Shown here one piece after another: positions 18,034 to 27,630 of a stretch of DNA of 64,000 nucleotides (position 1 is its first letter; each line of letters begins with the position of its first letter). The stretch lies in contig JAHHHZ010000035.1 in NCBI GenBank assembly GCA_019359095.1, forward strand, positions 1 through 64,000. Direction: 5' to 3'. The stretch is from Pleurocapsa minor HA4230-MV1 (GTDB lineage: Bacteria; Cyanobacteriota; Cyanobacteriia; Cyanobacteriales; Xenococcaceae). The notes under the pieces were generated by a model. It was not told where the DNA came from and did no database searches. It saw only the letters and a program-made list of their open reading frames with translations. The translations under genes and the position numbers were made by a program.

Positions 18034-18810
18034 TTAAGCTGCTACATAAACAAAGCTATCTTTAGCAGCCATAATTGCGTCAGGAGTATAGCCTTCAAAA
18101 ACAGCCACCATATCATCTCCTTGAGAATAAGAACCATTTTTGTCTTGATCCCAATAGAGAGATGCTGCTTTATCACCCATAGCTTCATCTTTTTCTATAG
18201 GTGTGCTTTCTCCTACAACATAGTTATTTGAAGCACCATGTAACATGACAGCATCTTTTCCTGCTGTGTAGTCAGTAATTACTGCATAGTCTTTTTCTCC
18301 ATTGGTTGCGTAGTGAGCATATTTTTCAGTTCCAAGAGCATAAATATCTTTACCCCCACCACTAGTCAGCCAATCTACCTCCTTATACTTCTCTTGACTA
18401 TATTTTTGATCCTCAGCATTATGCTCTTTATTAATACCCCAAAGACAGTCATCACCTTTACCAGCATCAATTTTATCGCTGCCATAACCAGCTTCTATAA
18501 CATCGTTTTGTCCGTAGGTTTTGACAACGTTATCATACTCGTTAGCAATTAAATAATCTGCTTTTTTGGTACCGTAATCTTCTACAGTTTTCTCTGGCAT
18601 ATATTCTTTTTTTGGATACTTTTCGTCAGAATATTTTTCTTGTACATATTCATAGGAAGGTGTCCAATAAGAATCTACATACGCTTCTTTTTTAGCAGGA
18701 GCTTCATAATAGTAGTCTTCTACAGGCTCATATTTTTGATATTCGTATTTTTCAACTTCCGCTTTGGGAGCTTCGTATGTTTTATTGGGTTGGCTGTAAT
18801 CAGTTGACAT
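18034..18810 (-). CDS. Tyr/Lys/Glu-rich protein with RTX-like calcium-binding repeats
   Basis: The protein has 258 residues. The N-terminal about 85 residues are extremely rich in Y, K, E and P (KYEYQKYEPVEDYYYEAPAK) and look disordered. Residues about 85-140 contain NEYDNVV, then GYGSDKIDAGKGDDCLWG, two GGxGxDxLx-like nonapeptides of the RTX calcium-binding type. The C-terminal part (DVITDY-like AVITDYTAGKDAVMLHG, DQDKNGSYSQGDD) resembles the end domain of cyanobacterial RTX proteins exported by type I secretion. No signal peptide is present, as expected for that route. A clear Shine-Dalgarno (GGAGAAAA) precedes the ATG. A surface or extracellular location is inferred. Confidence 0.75.
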   Translation of the reverse strand: MSTDYSQPNKTYEAPKAEVEKYEYQKYEPVEDYYYEAPAKKEAYVDSYWTPSYEYVQEKYSDEKYPKKEYMPEKTVEDYGTKKADYLIANEYDNVVKTYGQNDVIEAGYGSDKIDAGKGDDCLWGINKEHNAEDQKYSQEKYKEVDWLTSGGGKDIYALGTEKYAHYATNGEKDYAVITDYTAGKDAVMLHGASNNYVVGESTPIEKDEAMGDKAASLYWDQDKNGSYSQGDDMVAVFEGYTPDAIMAAKDSFVYVAA

Positions 18811-18969
18811 AATTTGTTTTCTCCATGTAGTAAATATTAGTCAGATGTTTGACTGTTTATACTTTATGAAGCAATCGGGAAGAGCTAGAGATTAAACCGA
18901 GAAATAAAAGAGAAATAATTACTGATTAGAGGATATCTGAAAAGTCTAATTGCTACGTTTTCAGTGGGT

Positions 18970-19080
18970 AGATCCCCCTAAATCCCCCTTGTTAAGGGGG
19001 ACTTTGATTCCGATTCCCCCCTTGTTAAGGGGGACTTTGATTCCGATTCCCCCCTTGTTAAGGGGGGCTAGGGGGGATCT
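18970..19080. repeat. G/C-run palindromic repeat element with three hairpins
   Basis: CCCCCTTGTTAAGGGGG occurs three times (18984, 19016 and 19049 on), separated by ACTTTGATTCCGATTC. The outer ends AGATCCCCCTAAATCCCCC and GGGGGGCTAGGGGGGATCT are themselves inverted. The whole is a REP-like element that has duplicated internally. It occupies the 388-base gene-free spacer 18811-19198; the rest shows nothing else. Confidence 0.85.
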
Positions 19081-19198
19081 GATAGGGTCTAAGTATAACA
19101 GAATTGAGTTCTCAGACATCCTCTTAGGTGGACATAAAGAATGTTGAAAATACACATGTATAATTTGCTCGTTTGCCCACCCTACTGTCTGTTAATTG

Positions 19199-20614
19199 TC
19201 AATTCCATTCGGCAAAAATATCTTTAATTCTGGCGATCGCTTTTTTTGCTGCTTGTTCTGGTTTAACTTGCTCGGCAGTTACTTGAGTAAGAGCTTGACC
19301 CCAAACATTTTCAGCTAAAACCTGGCTGTAGGCAGGATATTTGACTTCATAAGAAAGGCGCGTTTGTCTCTGGGTGAGAATCTTGGTAACAGTAGCAATA
19401 TAAGGATCTTGGCTGTTTTGCCAAAAAGGATCTGACCAGACAGACTTACGGACTGGCTGACCCCTACCATTAGTGGCTTTGAGATAGTCAATTGTGACTT
19501 GAGGCTGGATAAAATAACGGATAAATTTTTTGGCTAAGGATTTATGCAGGGAGTTTTTAAAGATTACCGCTTGTCTAATGGATAGCAGGTAGCGCATAGA
19601 TTCACCACTAGGTTTATGAGGAAGTTCCGCAATACCTAGCTGATTGTAATAAGTATCTGCATCTTGACGCACAGTTGCTGGAATTGACAGTGTGGGATTG
19701 GGAGTCATTAAAACCAGGCGATTGAGTAAATTAAGATTATTATCAGTATTCGACCAGTTAACCGCATTAGGTGGAATATACCCCTGCTGATATAGTTGAG
19801 CATACCAGTTTAAGCATTTAATAATCCCCTGTCGTATTTTAGGGCGATCGATTTCTAGTTCACCTCGATCGTTGAGTAGATTGATATTATTTGCTTCGAG
19901 AATTTGTTCAAATAGGTAATGAGTATCGTCTGCTCTTTTATCTCCAGCCAGAGGAAATCCTAAACTATAAATGTCTAAGTTCTGTTGTTTGAGTTTAACT
20001 TGCGCTTGTTGCCAAAACTGCCAGAAATCATCCCAATTTTGGGGAATATCACTTGACTGCAAGCCTATTGAAGCTAATAGTTGTTGCCAGTAGAAAATAA
20101 AGATAGTAGTTTGATGAATAGGTACTCCATAATAGCTGCGTTTCCCTTGCTGGTTATTACTGTAGGTAATTGCTTGAAGAGTTTTCTGTGAATAATCAGC
20201 TTGAATTGGTTTAATCAGATCGGCAACGTCTTCTAGTCGATCTTGCCAAGCTAGACGAGGATAAAGTATTTGATTGCCTTTGGAACTCATCATCAAGTCT
20301 GGAAGCTGGTTTGCTTCAACTGCTCTTTCAGCCTTGGGAATCAACTCATCATTGGTAAAAAAAGATAACTTGGCTTTGTAACCAGTTTGCTTTTGCCAGT
20401 TGTTAACCACAGTCTGAAGTGCTCGATCTTCTTCGAGATTGTAACCCTGTTCCCACCAAATAGTGAGTTCCCTTGGTTTAGATACTGACTCGTTAGTTAT
20501 TTGAGGATCGGGTGGGAAAAGATTTGAGCAGGCTATTGAGATCAAAGTAATTGCGATCGCCAGTACAATCTTAATTGATCTAGCTCTCAGACAATTACGC
20601 CAGCTTCTATCCAT
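19199..20614 (-). CDS. ABC transporter solute-binding lipoprotein (sugar type), copy 1
   Basis: The protein has 471 residues. A signal with lipobox-like ISIACSN (Cys about 29) anchors it to the membrane. The mature part starts ELTIWWEQGYNLEEDRALQT and follows the family-1 extracellular solute-binding fold (maltose-binding type). The C-terminus ends AIARIKDIFAEWN. The neighbouring 472-residue gene is a clear paralogue (WWDKGYSPEEDAALQ; AIARIKEIFAEWK), so the pair arose by tandem duplication. No permease or ATPase lies nearby. The ligand is unknown, and carbohydrate is only the family default. Confidence 0.87.
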   Translation of the reverse strand: MDRSWRNCLRARSIKIVLAIAITLISIACSNLFPPDPQITNESVSKPRELTIWWEQGYNLEEDRALQTVVNNWQKQTGYKAKLSFFTNDELIPKAERAVEANQLPDLMMSSKGNQILYPRLAWQDRLEDVADLIKPIQADYSQKTLQAITYSNNQQGKRSYYGVPIHQTTIFIFYWQQLLASIGLQSSDIPQNWDDFWQFWQQAQVKLKQQNLDIYSLGFPLAGDKRADDTHYLFEQILEANNINLLNDRGELEIDRPKIRQGIIKCLNWYAQLYQQGYIPPNAVNWSNTDNNLNLLNRLVLMTPNPTLSIPATVRQDADTYYNQLGIAELPHKPSGESMRYLLSIRQAVIFKNSLHKSLAKKFIRYFIQPQVTIDYLKATNGRGQPVRKSVWSDPFWQNSQDPYIATVTKILTQRQTRLSYEVKYPAYSQVLAENVWGQALTQVTAEQVKPEQAAKKAIARIKDIFAEWN

Positions 20615-20718
20615 ACCAACCCTTAGTAAAACTAACTTTTAGCAAAAGTAAATTGCACCTCAGTTCAGACTAAACTTACATCGAGAAGAACTAGGGAAGA
20701 ATTTTTAGTAGTGGATCA

Positions 20719-22137
20719 TTATTTCCATTCGGCAAAAATTTCTTTAATTCTGGCGATCGCTTCATCCGCTGCTTGTTCAGCGGTAATATTATTTAAGACA
20801 ATTTTTTCCAAACTCTGACCCCATATATTTTCTTGAAGTACAATGCTGTAGGCAGGACTATTAGCAGGATAAATAGGACGAATTTTACTTTTAGTTAATG
20901 TTTTAGTGACTGTGGAAGTATGAGGATCTTCAGGGTTAGTCCAATAAGGATCATCGTAAAGTGAAATATGTGCTGGAGAGTGTCTGCCTGACTCTTTAAG
21001 AAAAGTGTTAAGTACTTGTGGTTGGATTAAATATGCTAAAAAGTCTTTGGCTAAATCGGCATGTTTTGCATCATCAAAAACAACTGCTTGCTCTACCAAA
21101 AATATATGACGCATTGGTTCGCCATTGGGTTTGTTGGGTAATTCTACAATACCCAATTGATGATGATAAGCATTACTGTCTTGACGTAAGGCAGCTGGAA
21201 TTGAAAGGGTAGCATTAGTAGTTGTGAGAATTTCGCGATTTAGCAGTTGATGGTTATTAGCAGCATTATTCCAATCTACTGCATCTTTGGGGATATATCC
21301 TTGCAAATAGAACTGTGTATACCAATCTAGGCATTGAATAATACCTTGACGCACTTGGGGATCGTCTACTAATAAATTTCCCTTTTCGTCTACTAATTTG
21401 ACATTATAAGCCTCTAAAATATACTCAAAAGCCTGATAAGTATCCCCCGCTTCTACAGACATCGGCAAACCAATCGGCAAAATATCTTGTTGATGTTGAT
21501 TTTTTAAATCTTTTGCCACATCTAGCCAAAATTGCCAAAACCCATCCCAATCTTGAGGAATATCTGCTGCGGTACGACCAGTTTTTTCGACTAAATCTTG
21601 CCAATAATAAATGTGCAGTGCTGCTCTATGAATAGGAACAGCATAGTAACCATACTTTTGTTCAACATTATTATAGTAGTAAGCCGTTGCTAAAGCTCCA
21701 GGCTCATATATTGATTTAACTGGCTCGACAATACTAGTCAAATCAACTAGTTTACCTTCCCACGCCAATCTTGGATTTAGAGTGCTTTCTGCTTTAAAGC
21801 TCATAAAGATATCGGGTGTTTCCCCACCTTGAAGATATCTTTGTGGTTTTGCTGAACGTTGATCTAAGGTATAAAAATCAATTTCTACCTTGTGACCAGT
21901 CTTTTGTGACCACTTTTTGACTAGCTTTTGTAAAGCTGCATCTTCTTCGGGACTATATCCCTTATCCCACCAGATTTGGAGAACTTTGTTTGACCTTGGC
22001 GATGAGGCAAAATCTCCGCTATGCGATCGCGACTTGTCAATCTGAGTATTATTTAATTGGGTGTCAGAATTACAGGCGATAACTAGCATAAAGATAGCGA
22101 TCGCTACAACACAATAACGTAATAGTTTTTTAATCAT
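20719..22137 (-). CDS. ABC transporter solute-binding lipoprotein (sugar type), copy 2
   Basis: The 472 residues are colinear with the preceding paralogue along their whole length. A short hydrophobic signal with lipobox VIACNS (Cys about 22) is followed by a mature domain with IWWDKGYSPEEDAALQKLVK. Tryptophan-rich QDWDGFWQFW and the NATLSIPAALRQD segment are shared with copy 1. The 104-base gap suggests either a two-gene operon or separate promoters. The upstream gene in the transcription direction is a TPR protein 158 bases away. The importer partners must be elsewhere. Confidence 0.87.
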   Translation of the reverse strand: MIKKLLRYCVVAIAIFMLVIACNSDTQLNNTQIDKSRSHSGDFASSPRSNKVLQIWWDKGYSPEEDAALQKLVKKWSQKTGHKVEIDFYTLDQRSAKPQRYLQGGETPDIFMSFKAESTLNPRLAWEGKLVDLTSIVEPVKSIYEPGALATAYYYNNVEQKYGYYAVPIHRAALHIYYWQDLVEKTGRTAADIPQDWDGFWQFWLDVAKDLKNQHQQDILPIGLPMSVEAGDTYQAFEYILEAYNVKLVDEKGNLLVDDPQVRQGIIQCLDWYTQFYLQGYIPKDAVDWNNAANNHQLLNREILTTTNATLSIPAALRQDSNAYHHQLGIVELPNKPNGEPMRHIFLVEQAVVFDDAKHADLAKDFLAYLIQPQVLNTFLKESGRHSPAHISLYDDPYWTNPEDPHTSTVTKTLTKSKIRPIYPANSPAYSIVLQENIWGQSLEKIVLNNITAEQAADEAIARIKEIFAEWK

Positions 22138-22295
22138 GATTTCTTGAACTGCATTAACGATTAATTAACGACAGTCCCTACAAAACATTAGTCGGGAGGA
22201 TGTCAGTTTTGCTATCTAATGCCTAATCTTACCGCGATAAAATACCTATAAAACTCATAAATTTCAGCTTAAAACTCATCTCAGATTAGCTAAAA

Positions 22296-23945
22296 CTAAA
22301 ACTTAGACGCAGTTAATTGCACATCAGCATATTGCCAAGCAAATTCAAATTTCTGCTGCACATCTTTGGCTTCGACATTCTTATTCTGTGCTTGCAGACT
22401 TTTACTCAAACCATATAATGACCAGCCATTATCGGGATAAATCGCCAAATCTTCACGATATACTTTTTCTGCTGCATCGTAATGTTTTGCTTTTAGTAAA
22501 GCGGCACCGAGATATTGTCTGACGGGAATAGACCAATCAGCAGGTTCATTATAATTTAAAGCATCTTCTAAGTTTACTGCCTGACGTAGATGAGCGATCG
22601 CTCTAAGATTTTTTCCTTCTTGTGCTGCTATTTCTCCTGTTAATACTTTATCAGCAATCCTAAGTATCTCTGGAGTGGTATTGAGATCCCAAATAGTAAC
22701 TTTTTCTAATTCAGGATCATCTGCTAGTAAATCCAACGCTTCTAACTCTTGCTGTGCCTTGACTATTTCACCTTGGGCATTGAAAGCCAAACCTCTGGCA
22801 TAGTGCCATACACCTGTCGGATATTTTAAGTCTGCTTCTGGCTGGGGTGTAGCTAAGATTTCGTCCCACTGACCAAAGCGAATCATCGTCAAGAAAGGAA
22901 CAACCGAAAAATGTTGTAGTGTTCCCATCCCAGGTTCACGCATCATCTGCGGATCGACCATGGCAGCAACGTTTTTAGCTGCTTCTGTCGCCAGCTTACG
23001 ATTTCCTTCCATTGTGGCAGCAAACCAAAGAAAATGATGATTGTGAGGCATATAAGCCAAGGGATAGATTCCTTGAGCGTGACATTGAGCAATGTAATTA
23101 TTGTCTACGGCGATCGCTTTTTGATTGGCAACGGCTGCATCGTGATACCTACCTACCCGAATATATATATGAGATGGCATATGAACCAAATGTCCCGAAC
23201 CTGGAACTAGCTTACCCAAGCGATCTGCTGCTGATATAGCCTGTTGTGGTTTGACGGCTTCTACTGCGTGGATGTAAAGGTGATTTGCTCCTGGATGATC
23301 GGGTGATTGTTTTAAGATTGATTCTAAAGTATCTAAAACTTTCTGGGCTTCTGGTTTTGGTTCTCCCTTTTGTGTCCAATAGTCCCAGGGCATTGTATCC
23401 ATCAGTGCTTCGGCATAGATAGTGGCTGCATCCAAATCGTTAGGAAGTTGCTGAGTTACTTGTTTCATTGCCTCTGCATAAGCTAAATCCAACTCACTAC
23501 GATCTTCTAATGGCTTGTCTGTATAGCGTTGAGCCAACGCATTGATATATGCTTGTTCCGATTCAGTACTATTACCTGCTAACTGAACAGCGCGTTTGAG
23601 CGCTGCATAAGATTCTGGCACGGCATCATCTTCCATCTTCGCGTTGATATTGGGCCCCAAAACATAAGCTAAACCCCAGTTGCACATGGCACAATTAGGA
23701 TCTAATTTAATTGCTTGACGGAAAGAGCGGGCAGCTTCTGCATGATTGAAACCATAAGCTAAGACTAATCCTTGGTCAAAATAGCGTTGAGCTAGAGGTG
23801 ATTTTGTCTTAATCGTATGATGATGAGTTCCCATGCCAGTAAGTAAAGGTGCAGTCGGCTGTATAGCTTTACTTGATACGGAACTAAACCAACCTAAGCT
23901 AACTGTAAATAAAAAACTCAAAATAAATATTTGTAGGCGTTTCAT
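22296..23945 (-). CDS. TPR repeat secreted or periplasmic protein
   Basis: The protein has 549 residues. A signal peptide (about 1-28) precedes helical repeats. The first is clearly TPR-like (SPLAQRYFDQGLVLAYGFNH, then AARSFRQAIKLDPNCAMCNW). Later ones include AHLRQAVNLEDALNY and AAEKVYREDLAIYPDNGWSL. A histidine-rich middle (HLVHMPSHIYIRVGRYHDAA, MPHNHHFLWFA) is conserved in this bacterial family and may bind metal, but no enzymatic role is established. The opening GTHHHTIKT is also His-rich. It is transcribed on its own, upstream of the solute-binding pair. Confidence 0.8.
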   Translation of the reverse strand: MKRLQIFILSFLFTVSLGWFSSVSSKAIQPTAPLLTGMGTHHHTIKTKSPLAQRYFDQGLVLAYGFNHAEAARSFRQAIKLDPNCAMCNWGLAYVLGPNINAKMEDDAVPESYAALKRAVQLAGNSTESEQAYINALAQRYTDKPLEDRSELDLAYAEAMKQVTQQLPNDLDAATIYAEALMDTMPWDYWTQKGEPKPEAQKVLDTLESILKQSPDHPGANHLYIHAVEAVKPQQAISAADRLGKLVPGSGHLVHMPSHIYIRVGRYHDAAVANQKAIAVDNNYIAQCHAQGIYPLAYMPHNHHFLWFAATMEGNRKLATEAAKNVAAMVDPQMMREPGMGTLQHFSVVPFLTMIRFGQWDEILATPQPEADLKYPTGVWHYARGLAFNAQGEIVKAQQELEALDLLADDPELEKVTIWDLNTTPEILRIADKVLTGEIAAQEGKNLRAIAHLRQAVNLEDALNYNEPADWSIPVRQYLGAALLKAKHYDAAEKVYREDLAIYPDNGWSLYGLSKSLQAQNKNVEAKDVQQKFEFAWQYADVQLTASKF

Positions 23946-24512
23946 AATATCCTCCCGTCTAAATCAATAATTAAATTGTTTGATAAAGAGCTTTAAACTT
24001 TGAACCAAAAAGTAATGAAAATGATACGGCTTTTTATTTCCTATTTCCTAATTTCTATCGTGTAAAAGGCTTTCAGGTAGTTTTAACTATTGTAATAACA
24101 ACGGTTAATTAATTCTCTTTCATTTAATACTTTGCTCGATTTCGCAAAATTGGTAAACATTAAATAAGCTGCACGACGACAAATTCTGAGGGTAATTTTT
24201 CTTCTATTTGACACGACACTTCTCCTGAAATAATTAGCTGTCGATTGACTACACGTTTTTGCTCGAATTTGCTTAAAAGTGCTTATATGCAATCAGGCGA
24301 ACAACTCTGTGATACGTACAGGTATAAAAATAAATCGAGATTAACTAGAGAAGACGGTTAATCCTCTGATAAATAAATTGCTGAGTCGTTTTTTACTACC
24401 GACTGAGAATCATCTCTATATTTTCTCGATTGGTTTTTACAATAATTTTGAATAAGTAAAGGAGTAACAAGCTTCTAGCTATTATTCAGTTTGGTAAAAG
24501 AGGATAAAGGTC
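23946..24512. other. gene-poor spacer
   Basis: The spacer holds a degenerate heptamer run (TTTCCTA types, about 24032-24056) and a 69-codon minus-strand open frame (24083-24292) that I do not accept as a gene. A good ribosome site for the small ORF at 24513 closes the spacer. Promoters for two divergent genes presumably lie here, but none is distinct. Confidence 0.5.
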
Positions 24513-24671
24513 ATGAAAATTAATTGGCAAAAATTAATTATGAAAATCTTTTTTTGGTTGGTACTAGAGTTTGTCTTTAATTTAATCAATATAGATAAAC
24601 TTGCCGACTACAGCGAATTTTTATTAATTTCAAAGGTTACAATACAATCAGAAAGTTCTCTTGTAGGATAA
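24513..24671 (+). CDS. small membrane protein, 52 residues
   Basis: An ATG with AGGATAAAGG just upstream opens a frame encoding MKINWQKLIMKIFFWLVLEF followed by VFNLINIDKLADYSEFLL. It has a basic start, one hydrophobic helix and an acidic LADYSEF motif. I recall short cyanobacterial proteins with the same FWL-E-N-L..DDLADYSEF pattern, of unknown function. It precedes the sensor kinase gene by 35 bases and may be co-transcribed with it. Confidence 0.65.
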   Translation: MKINWQKLIMKIFFWLVLEFVFNLINIDKLADYSEFLLISKVTIQSESSLVG

Positions 24672-24706
24672 TTTAATCAAGTAAAAAAAACAATTTCCTA
24701 TTTTTT

Positions 24707-27049
24707 ATGTCACTCAGGCTCTTGCATAAGCTAACTAAGTCTTATCGCAATTTATCTCTACAAAATATTATTACTTTACCTTTCTTACTTCAGATATTTG
24801 TCACAGTAAGCTTAGTAGGATACTTTTCTTGGCGCAATGGAGAGCAAGCAGTTAACAATGTAACTAGTCAACTTAGAAGTGAGGTAACAGCTAGAGTAGA
24901 AAAGCATTTAGAAAACTATTTGAAAACACCTCATTTAATAGTTAATTTAAAACAAAATAGTATTCCCACAGGGCAATTAGATCTTAACGATTTTTCGACC
25001 ATACAACAAGATTTTTGGTTGAGCATTCATTTGTTTGATACTGTCCGCGCGATTTATATTGGGGATGAGACAGGAAAGTTTAGATATATTAAGCGAGAAA
25101 AAGATAAGTTTTATAGTCAAGAAGTAAGAGAAATTACCCAGCGCAAAACCTATCTTTTGGATAATTTAGGTCAGAAACAAAAACTGATTAAAGTAGATGA
25201 ATATAATCCTCGCTTACGTCCTTGGTATATTAATACTTTAAGAACACAAAAAAATAATTGGAGTAATATTTATACTTTTACAGAGGGAGAATTAGGCATC
25301 ACTACAGCAGGTTTGTTAAAAGATAGTCAAGGAAATGTCCAGGGTATAGTTGGTGTTGACTTAATCTTAAGTGGTATCGATCGCTTTCTGGAAAATATAG
25401 AAATTAGTAAAAAAGGACAGGTTTTTATTCTCGAACGAAATGGTTATTTAGTTGCTACTTCTACTCAAGAAAAACCATTTACTTACGATGCTGTTGCTCA
25501 CCAAGAAAAACGATTGGCAGCTATTGATAGTGAAAGTTTATTAGTTAAAGAAACAACCGCACATATTACTAAGCATTTTCGTAGTTTATACAATGTCAAA
25601 CACTCAGAACAACTGGAATTTAAACTCAAAAACCACACTCAATTAGTCCAAGTTGTACCTTATCAAGACGAACTTGGTCTAGATTGGTTAATTGTGTTGG
25701 TGATGCCAAAAGCCGATTTCATGACCCAAATCCAAGCTAATACTCTTAATACTATCTGGTTATGTTTGATTGCTAGTGCGATCGCCACTGTTTTAGGAAT
25801 TTACACCTCTCGTCGCATTGCCAAACCCATTGCTAATCTTAGTGAAGTAACTAGCGCCATTGCTGAAAGTGCCAAAGCCAAAAATGCTAGTACCAGCTTG
25901 TATCCTGTAATTCAAGTTAACAGCGTTAGAGAATTACAGTCTTTAGCAAAATCTTTTAATGAAATGGTAATTCAATTAAAAGCAGCATTTAGAGAGCTGG
26001 AAATTTCTAATACCAGCTTGGAAAATCGCGTTAGACAAAGGACAAAAGCTCTAATGACAGCTAAAGAAGCTGCCGATGCTGCTAATCGCACCAAAAGCCA
26101 ATTTTTGGCAAACATGAGCCATGAACTACGCACACCCCTCCATGCCATATTGGGGTTTACCCAAGTAGCCTTACAAGATACCTCTTTACAATTTCAGCAA
26201 AAAGAAAACCTCTTAACTGTCAAACGTAGTGGTGAACATTTACTAACTTTAATTAATGACATCTTAGAAATGTCCAAAATAGAAGCAGGTTCTCTTTCAA
26301 TCACCTTTCAACCCTTCGATCTGCATCAGTTATTGGCTAACTTAGCCAAAATGTTCAAACTGAGAGCTTTAGAAAAAAATATTAGACTAACTTTTAATCT
26401 ACCTAATAATCTTCCTCAAAATATTGAAACCGATCCCGTTAAACTCAAGCAAATTCTCATTAATCTAATTGACAACGGGATTAAATTTACCGATCGCGGA
26501 GGAGTTACCCTCAACCTCAAATTACTAACAGAATCTAATCAGACAATGCTTGCCTTTGCAATTATAGATACTGGACAGGGTATTTTACCCTCACACTTGG
26601 AATCAATCTTTGTTCCCTTTATGCAAACCAAACAGTCTGAGCAACAGGGTACAGGTCTAGGACTAGCTATCTGTCAGCAGTTTGCACGCTTATTAGGGGG
26701 AGAAATTACCGTTAGCAGCACAATAGGACAAGGCTCGCTCTTTAAGTTTCAAATTCCGATTACAGTTGTAGAACCTCAAGCTACTTTGACTATTCAACAA
26801 CCAGTTAAAAACTTTAACTTCTCTCCAGAACAAGAGCGAAAATTAGCTACATTCGACTTGACCAATATGCCAACGGAATGGATTAGGCAATTACATCAAG
26901 CAGCGATCGCCATTGATAGCGATCTCATCTCCCAACTGATTAAACAAATTCCACCTACTGAACCTGATTTAGCAGCGGGATTGATTAAAATGCTCAAAAA
27001 CTTTGAATACGACGAGATGGTTGAATTGATTGAAAGAAGCTGGGTTTAA
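24707..27049 (+). CDS. membrane sensor histidine kinase (Cache-HAMP-HisKA-HATPase)
   Basis: The protein has 780 residues. Transmembrane helix 1 (about 24-44) is followed by an extracytoplasmic dCache-like region (about 45-340, RPWYINTLRTQKNNWSNIYT) typical of small-ligand sensing. Transmembrane helix 2 (about 346-368) leads to HAMP (about 370-425), a coiled coil, HisKA with H472 (MSHELRTPLHAILG) and HATPase (NLIDNGIKFT, DTGQGILPS, GTGLGLAI). An 80-residue helical tail (about 700-780, rich in NFSPEQERKLATFDL) resembles the C-terminal extension of other cyanobacterial hybrid kinases. No response regulator is adjacent. Confidence 0.93.
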   Translation: MSLRLLHKLTKSYRNLSLQNIITLPFLLQIFVTVSLVGYFSWRNGEQAVNNVTSQLRSEVTARVEKHLENYLKTPHLIVNLKQNSIPTGQLDLNDFSTIQQDFWLSIHLFDTVRAIYIGDETGKFRYIKREKDKFYSQEVREITQRKTYLLDNLGQKQKLIKVDEYNPRLRPWYINTLRTQKNNWSNIYTFTEGELGITTAGLLKDSQGNVQGIVGVDLILSGIDRFLENIEISKKGQVFILERNGYLVATSTQEKPFTYDAVAHQEKRLAAIDSESLLVKETTAHITKHFRSLYNVKHSEQLEFKLKNHTQLVQVVPYQDELGLDWLIVLVMPKADFMTQIQANTLNTIWLCLIASAIATVLGIYTSRRIAKPIANLSEVTSAIAESAKAKNASTSLYPVIQVNSVRELQSLAKSFNEMVIQLKAAFRELEISNTSLENRVRQRTKALMTAKEAADAANRTKSQFLANMSHELRTPLHAILGFTQVALQDTSLQFQQKENLLTVKRSGEHLLTLINDILEMSKIEAGSLSITFQPFDLHQLLANLAKMFKLRALEKNIRLTFNLPNNLPQNIETDPVKLKQILINLIDNGIKFTDRGGVTLNLKLLTESNQTMLAFAIIDTGQGILPSHLESIFVPFMQTKQSEQQGTGLGLAICQQFARLLGGEITVSSTIGQGSLFKFQIPITVVEPQATLTIQQPVKNFNFSPEQERKLATFDLTNMPTEWIRQLHQAAIAIDSDLISQLIKQIPPTEPDLAAGLIKMLKNFEYDEMVELIERSWV

Positions 27050-27106
27050 TGAAGGCGATCGCCTTTATTACTAACTCCTAAGAAATAAATTAATCTGCTA
27101 AGACTA

Positions 27107-27138
27107 GGTAGTAGGTAGTAAGTAGTGGGTAGTGGGTT
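27107..27138. repeat. heptamer tandem repeat (GGTAGTA)n
   Basis: About four GGTAGTA/GGTAGTG units lie 60 bases after the kinase stop and abut the end of a broken four-helix-bundle gene. Confidence 0.75.
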
Positions 27139-27276
27139 AATTTTCTTTAGCTTTTAATTTTTTGGTAATTGAAACTAATATTTTTATCTCTTCTAATAAA
27201 GAATTAAATTTTGATTTAGGTGCAAGTTCATTATCTATGATTAGTTCAATCCAGTAGTGAGTTTCGCACGTATGAC
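27137..27276 (-). pseudogene. four-helix-bundle protein, C-terminal fragment
   Basis: The frame encodes CETHYWIELIIDNELAPKSK then SLLEEIKILVSITKKLKAK and a TAA at 27137-27139. This matches the last helix pair of the four-helix-bundle (23S rRNA-intervening-sequence-like) family. A stop precedes it and there is no start, so only the tail survives. On the plus strand, about 27281-27351 also ends an open tail (SSDLIVLFDHNQVLEKAFDL) that I cannot identify. The rest of 27050-27630 shows no gene. Confidence 0.6.
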
Positions 27277-27630
27277 TCTAGCGATCTAATTGTTTTGTTC
27301 GATCATAATCAAGTGCTGGAAAAAGCTTTTGATTTAATCAACAATAGTTAGTAATTATTCAAGACTGATAAATTGTTTATTGCTCATTGTTGAATGTATT
27401 TGCCAAAAACACAGGGCTATTTCATTCTCATATATCCAGAGAATAAATTCTCTGTCTAAGTACATTAAGTCCGTTTAAACGGACTTTAATTTTCAGCCCA
27501 GAAATAAATTTCTTGGTTCACTACAGTTAGAACGAAACAGCCCTAGCCAAAAACAAAAGATGCTGCGCTCATAAAATATGAGATCCTTAAAATGTAGTAG
27601 ACTTTAGTATCTAATTCAGCAGTTCCCAAA

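Noticed and set aside
18950-19155. Frames across the C/G-run repeat on both strands
   Set aside because: The peptides are translated repeats (LLRGTLIPIPP, LNKGGIGIKVP) with no gene signals.
24083-24292. 69-codon minus-strand frame upstream of the TPR gene
   Set aside because: Low-complexity basic composition with no motif and no ribosome site; it lies in repeat-bearing spacer.
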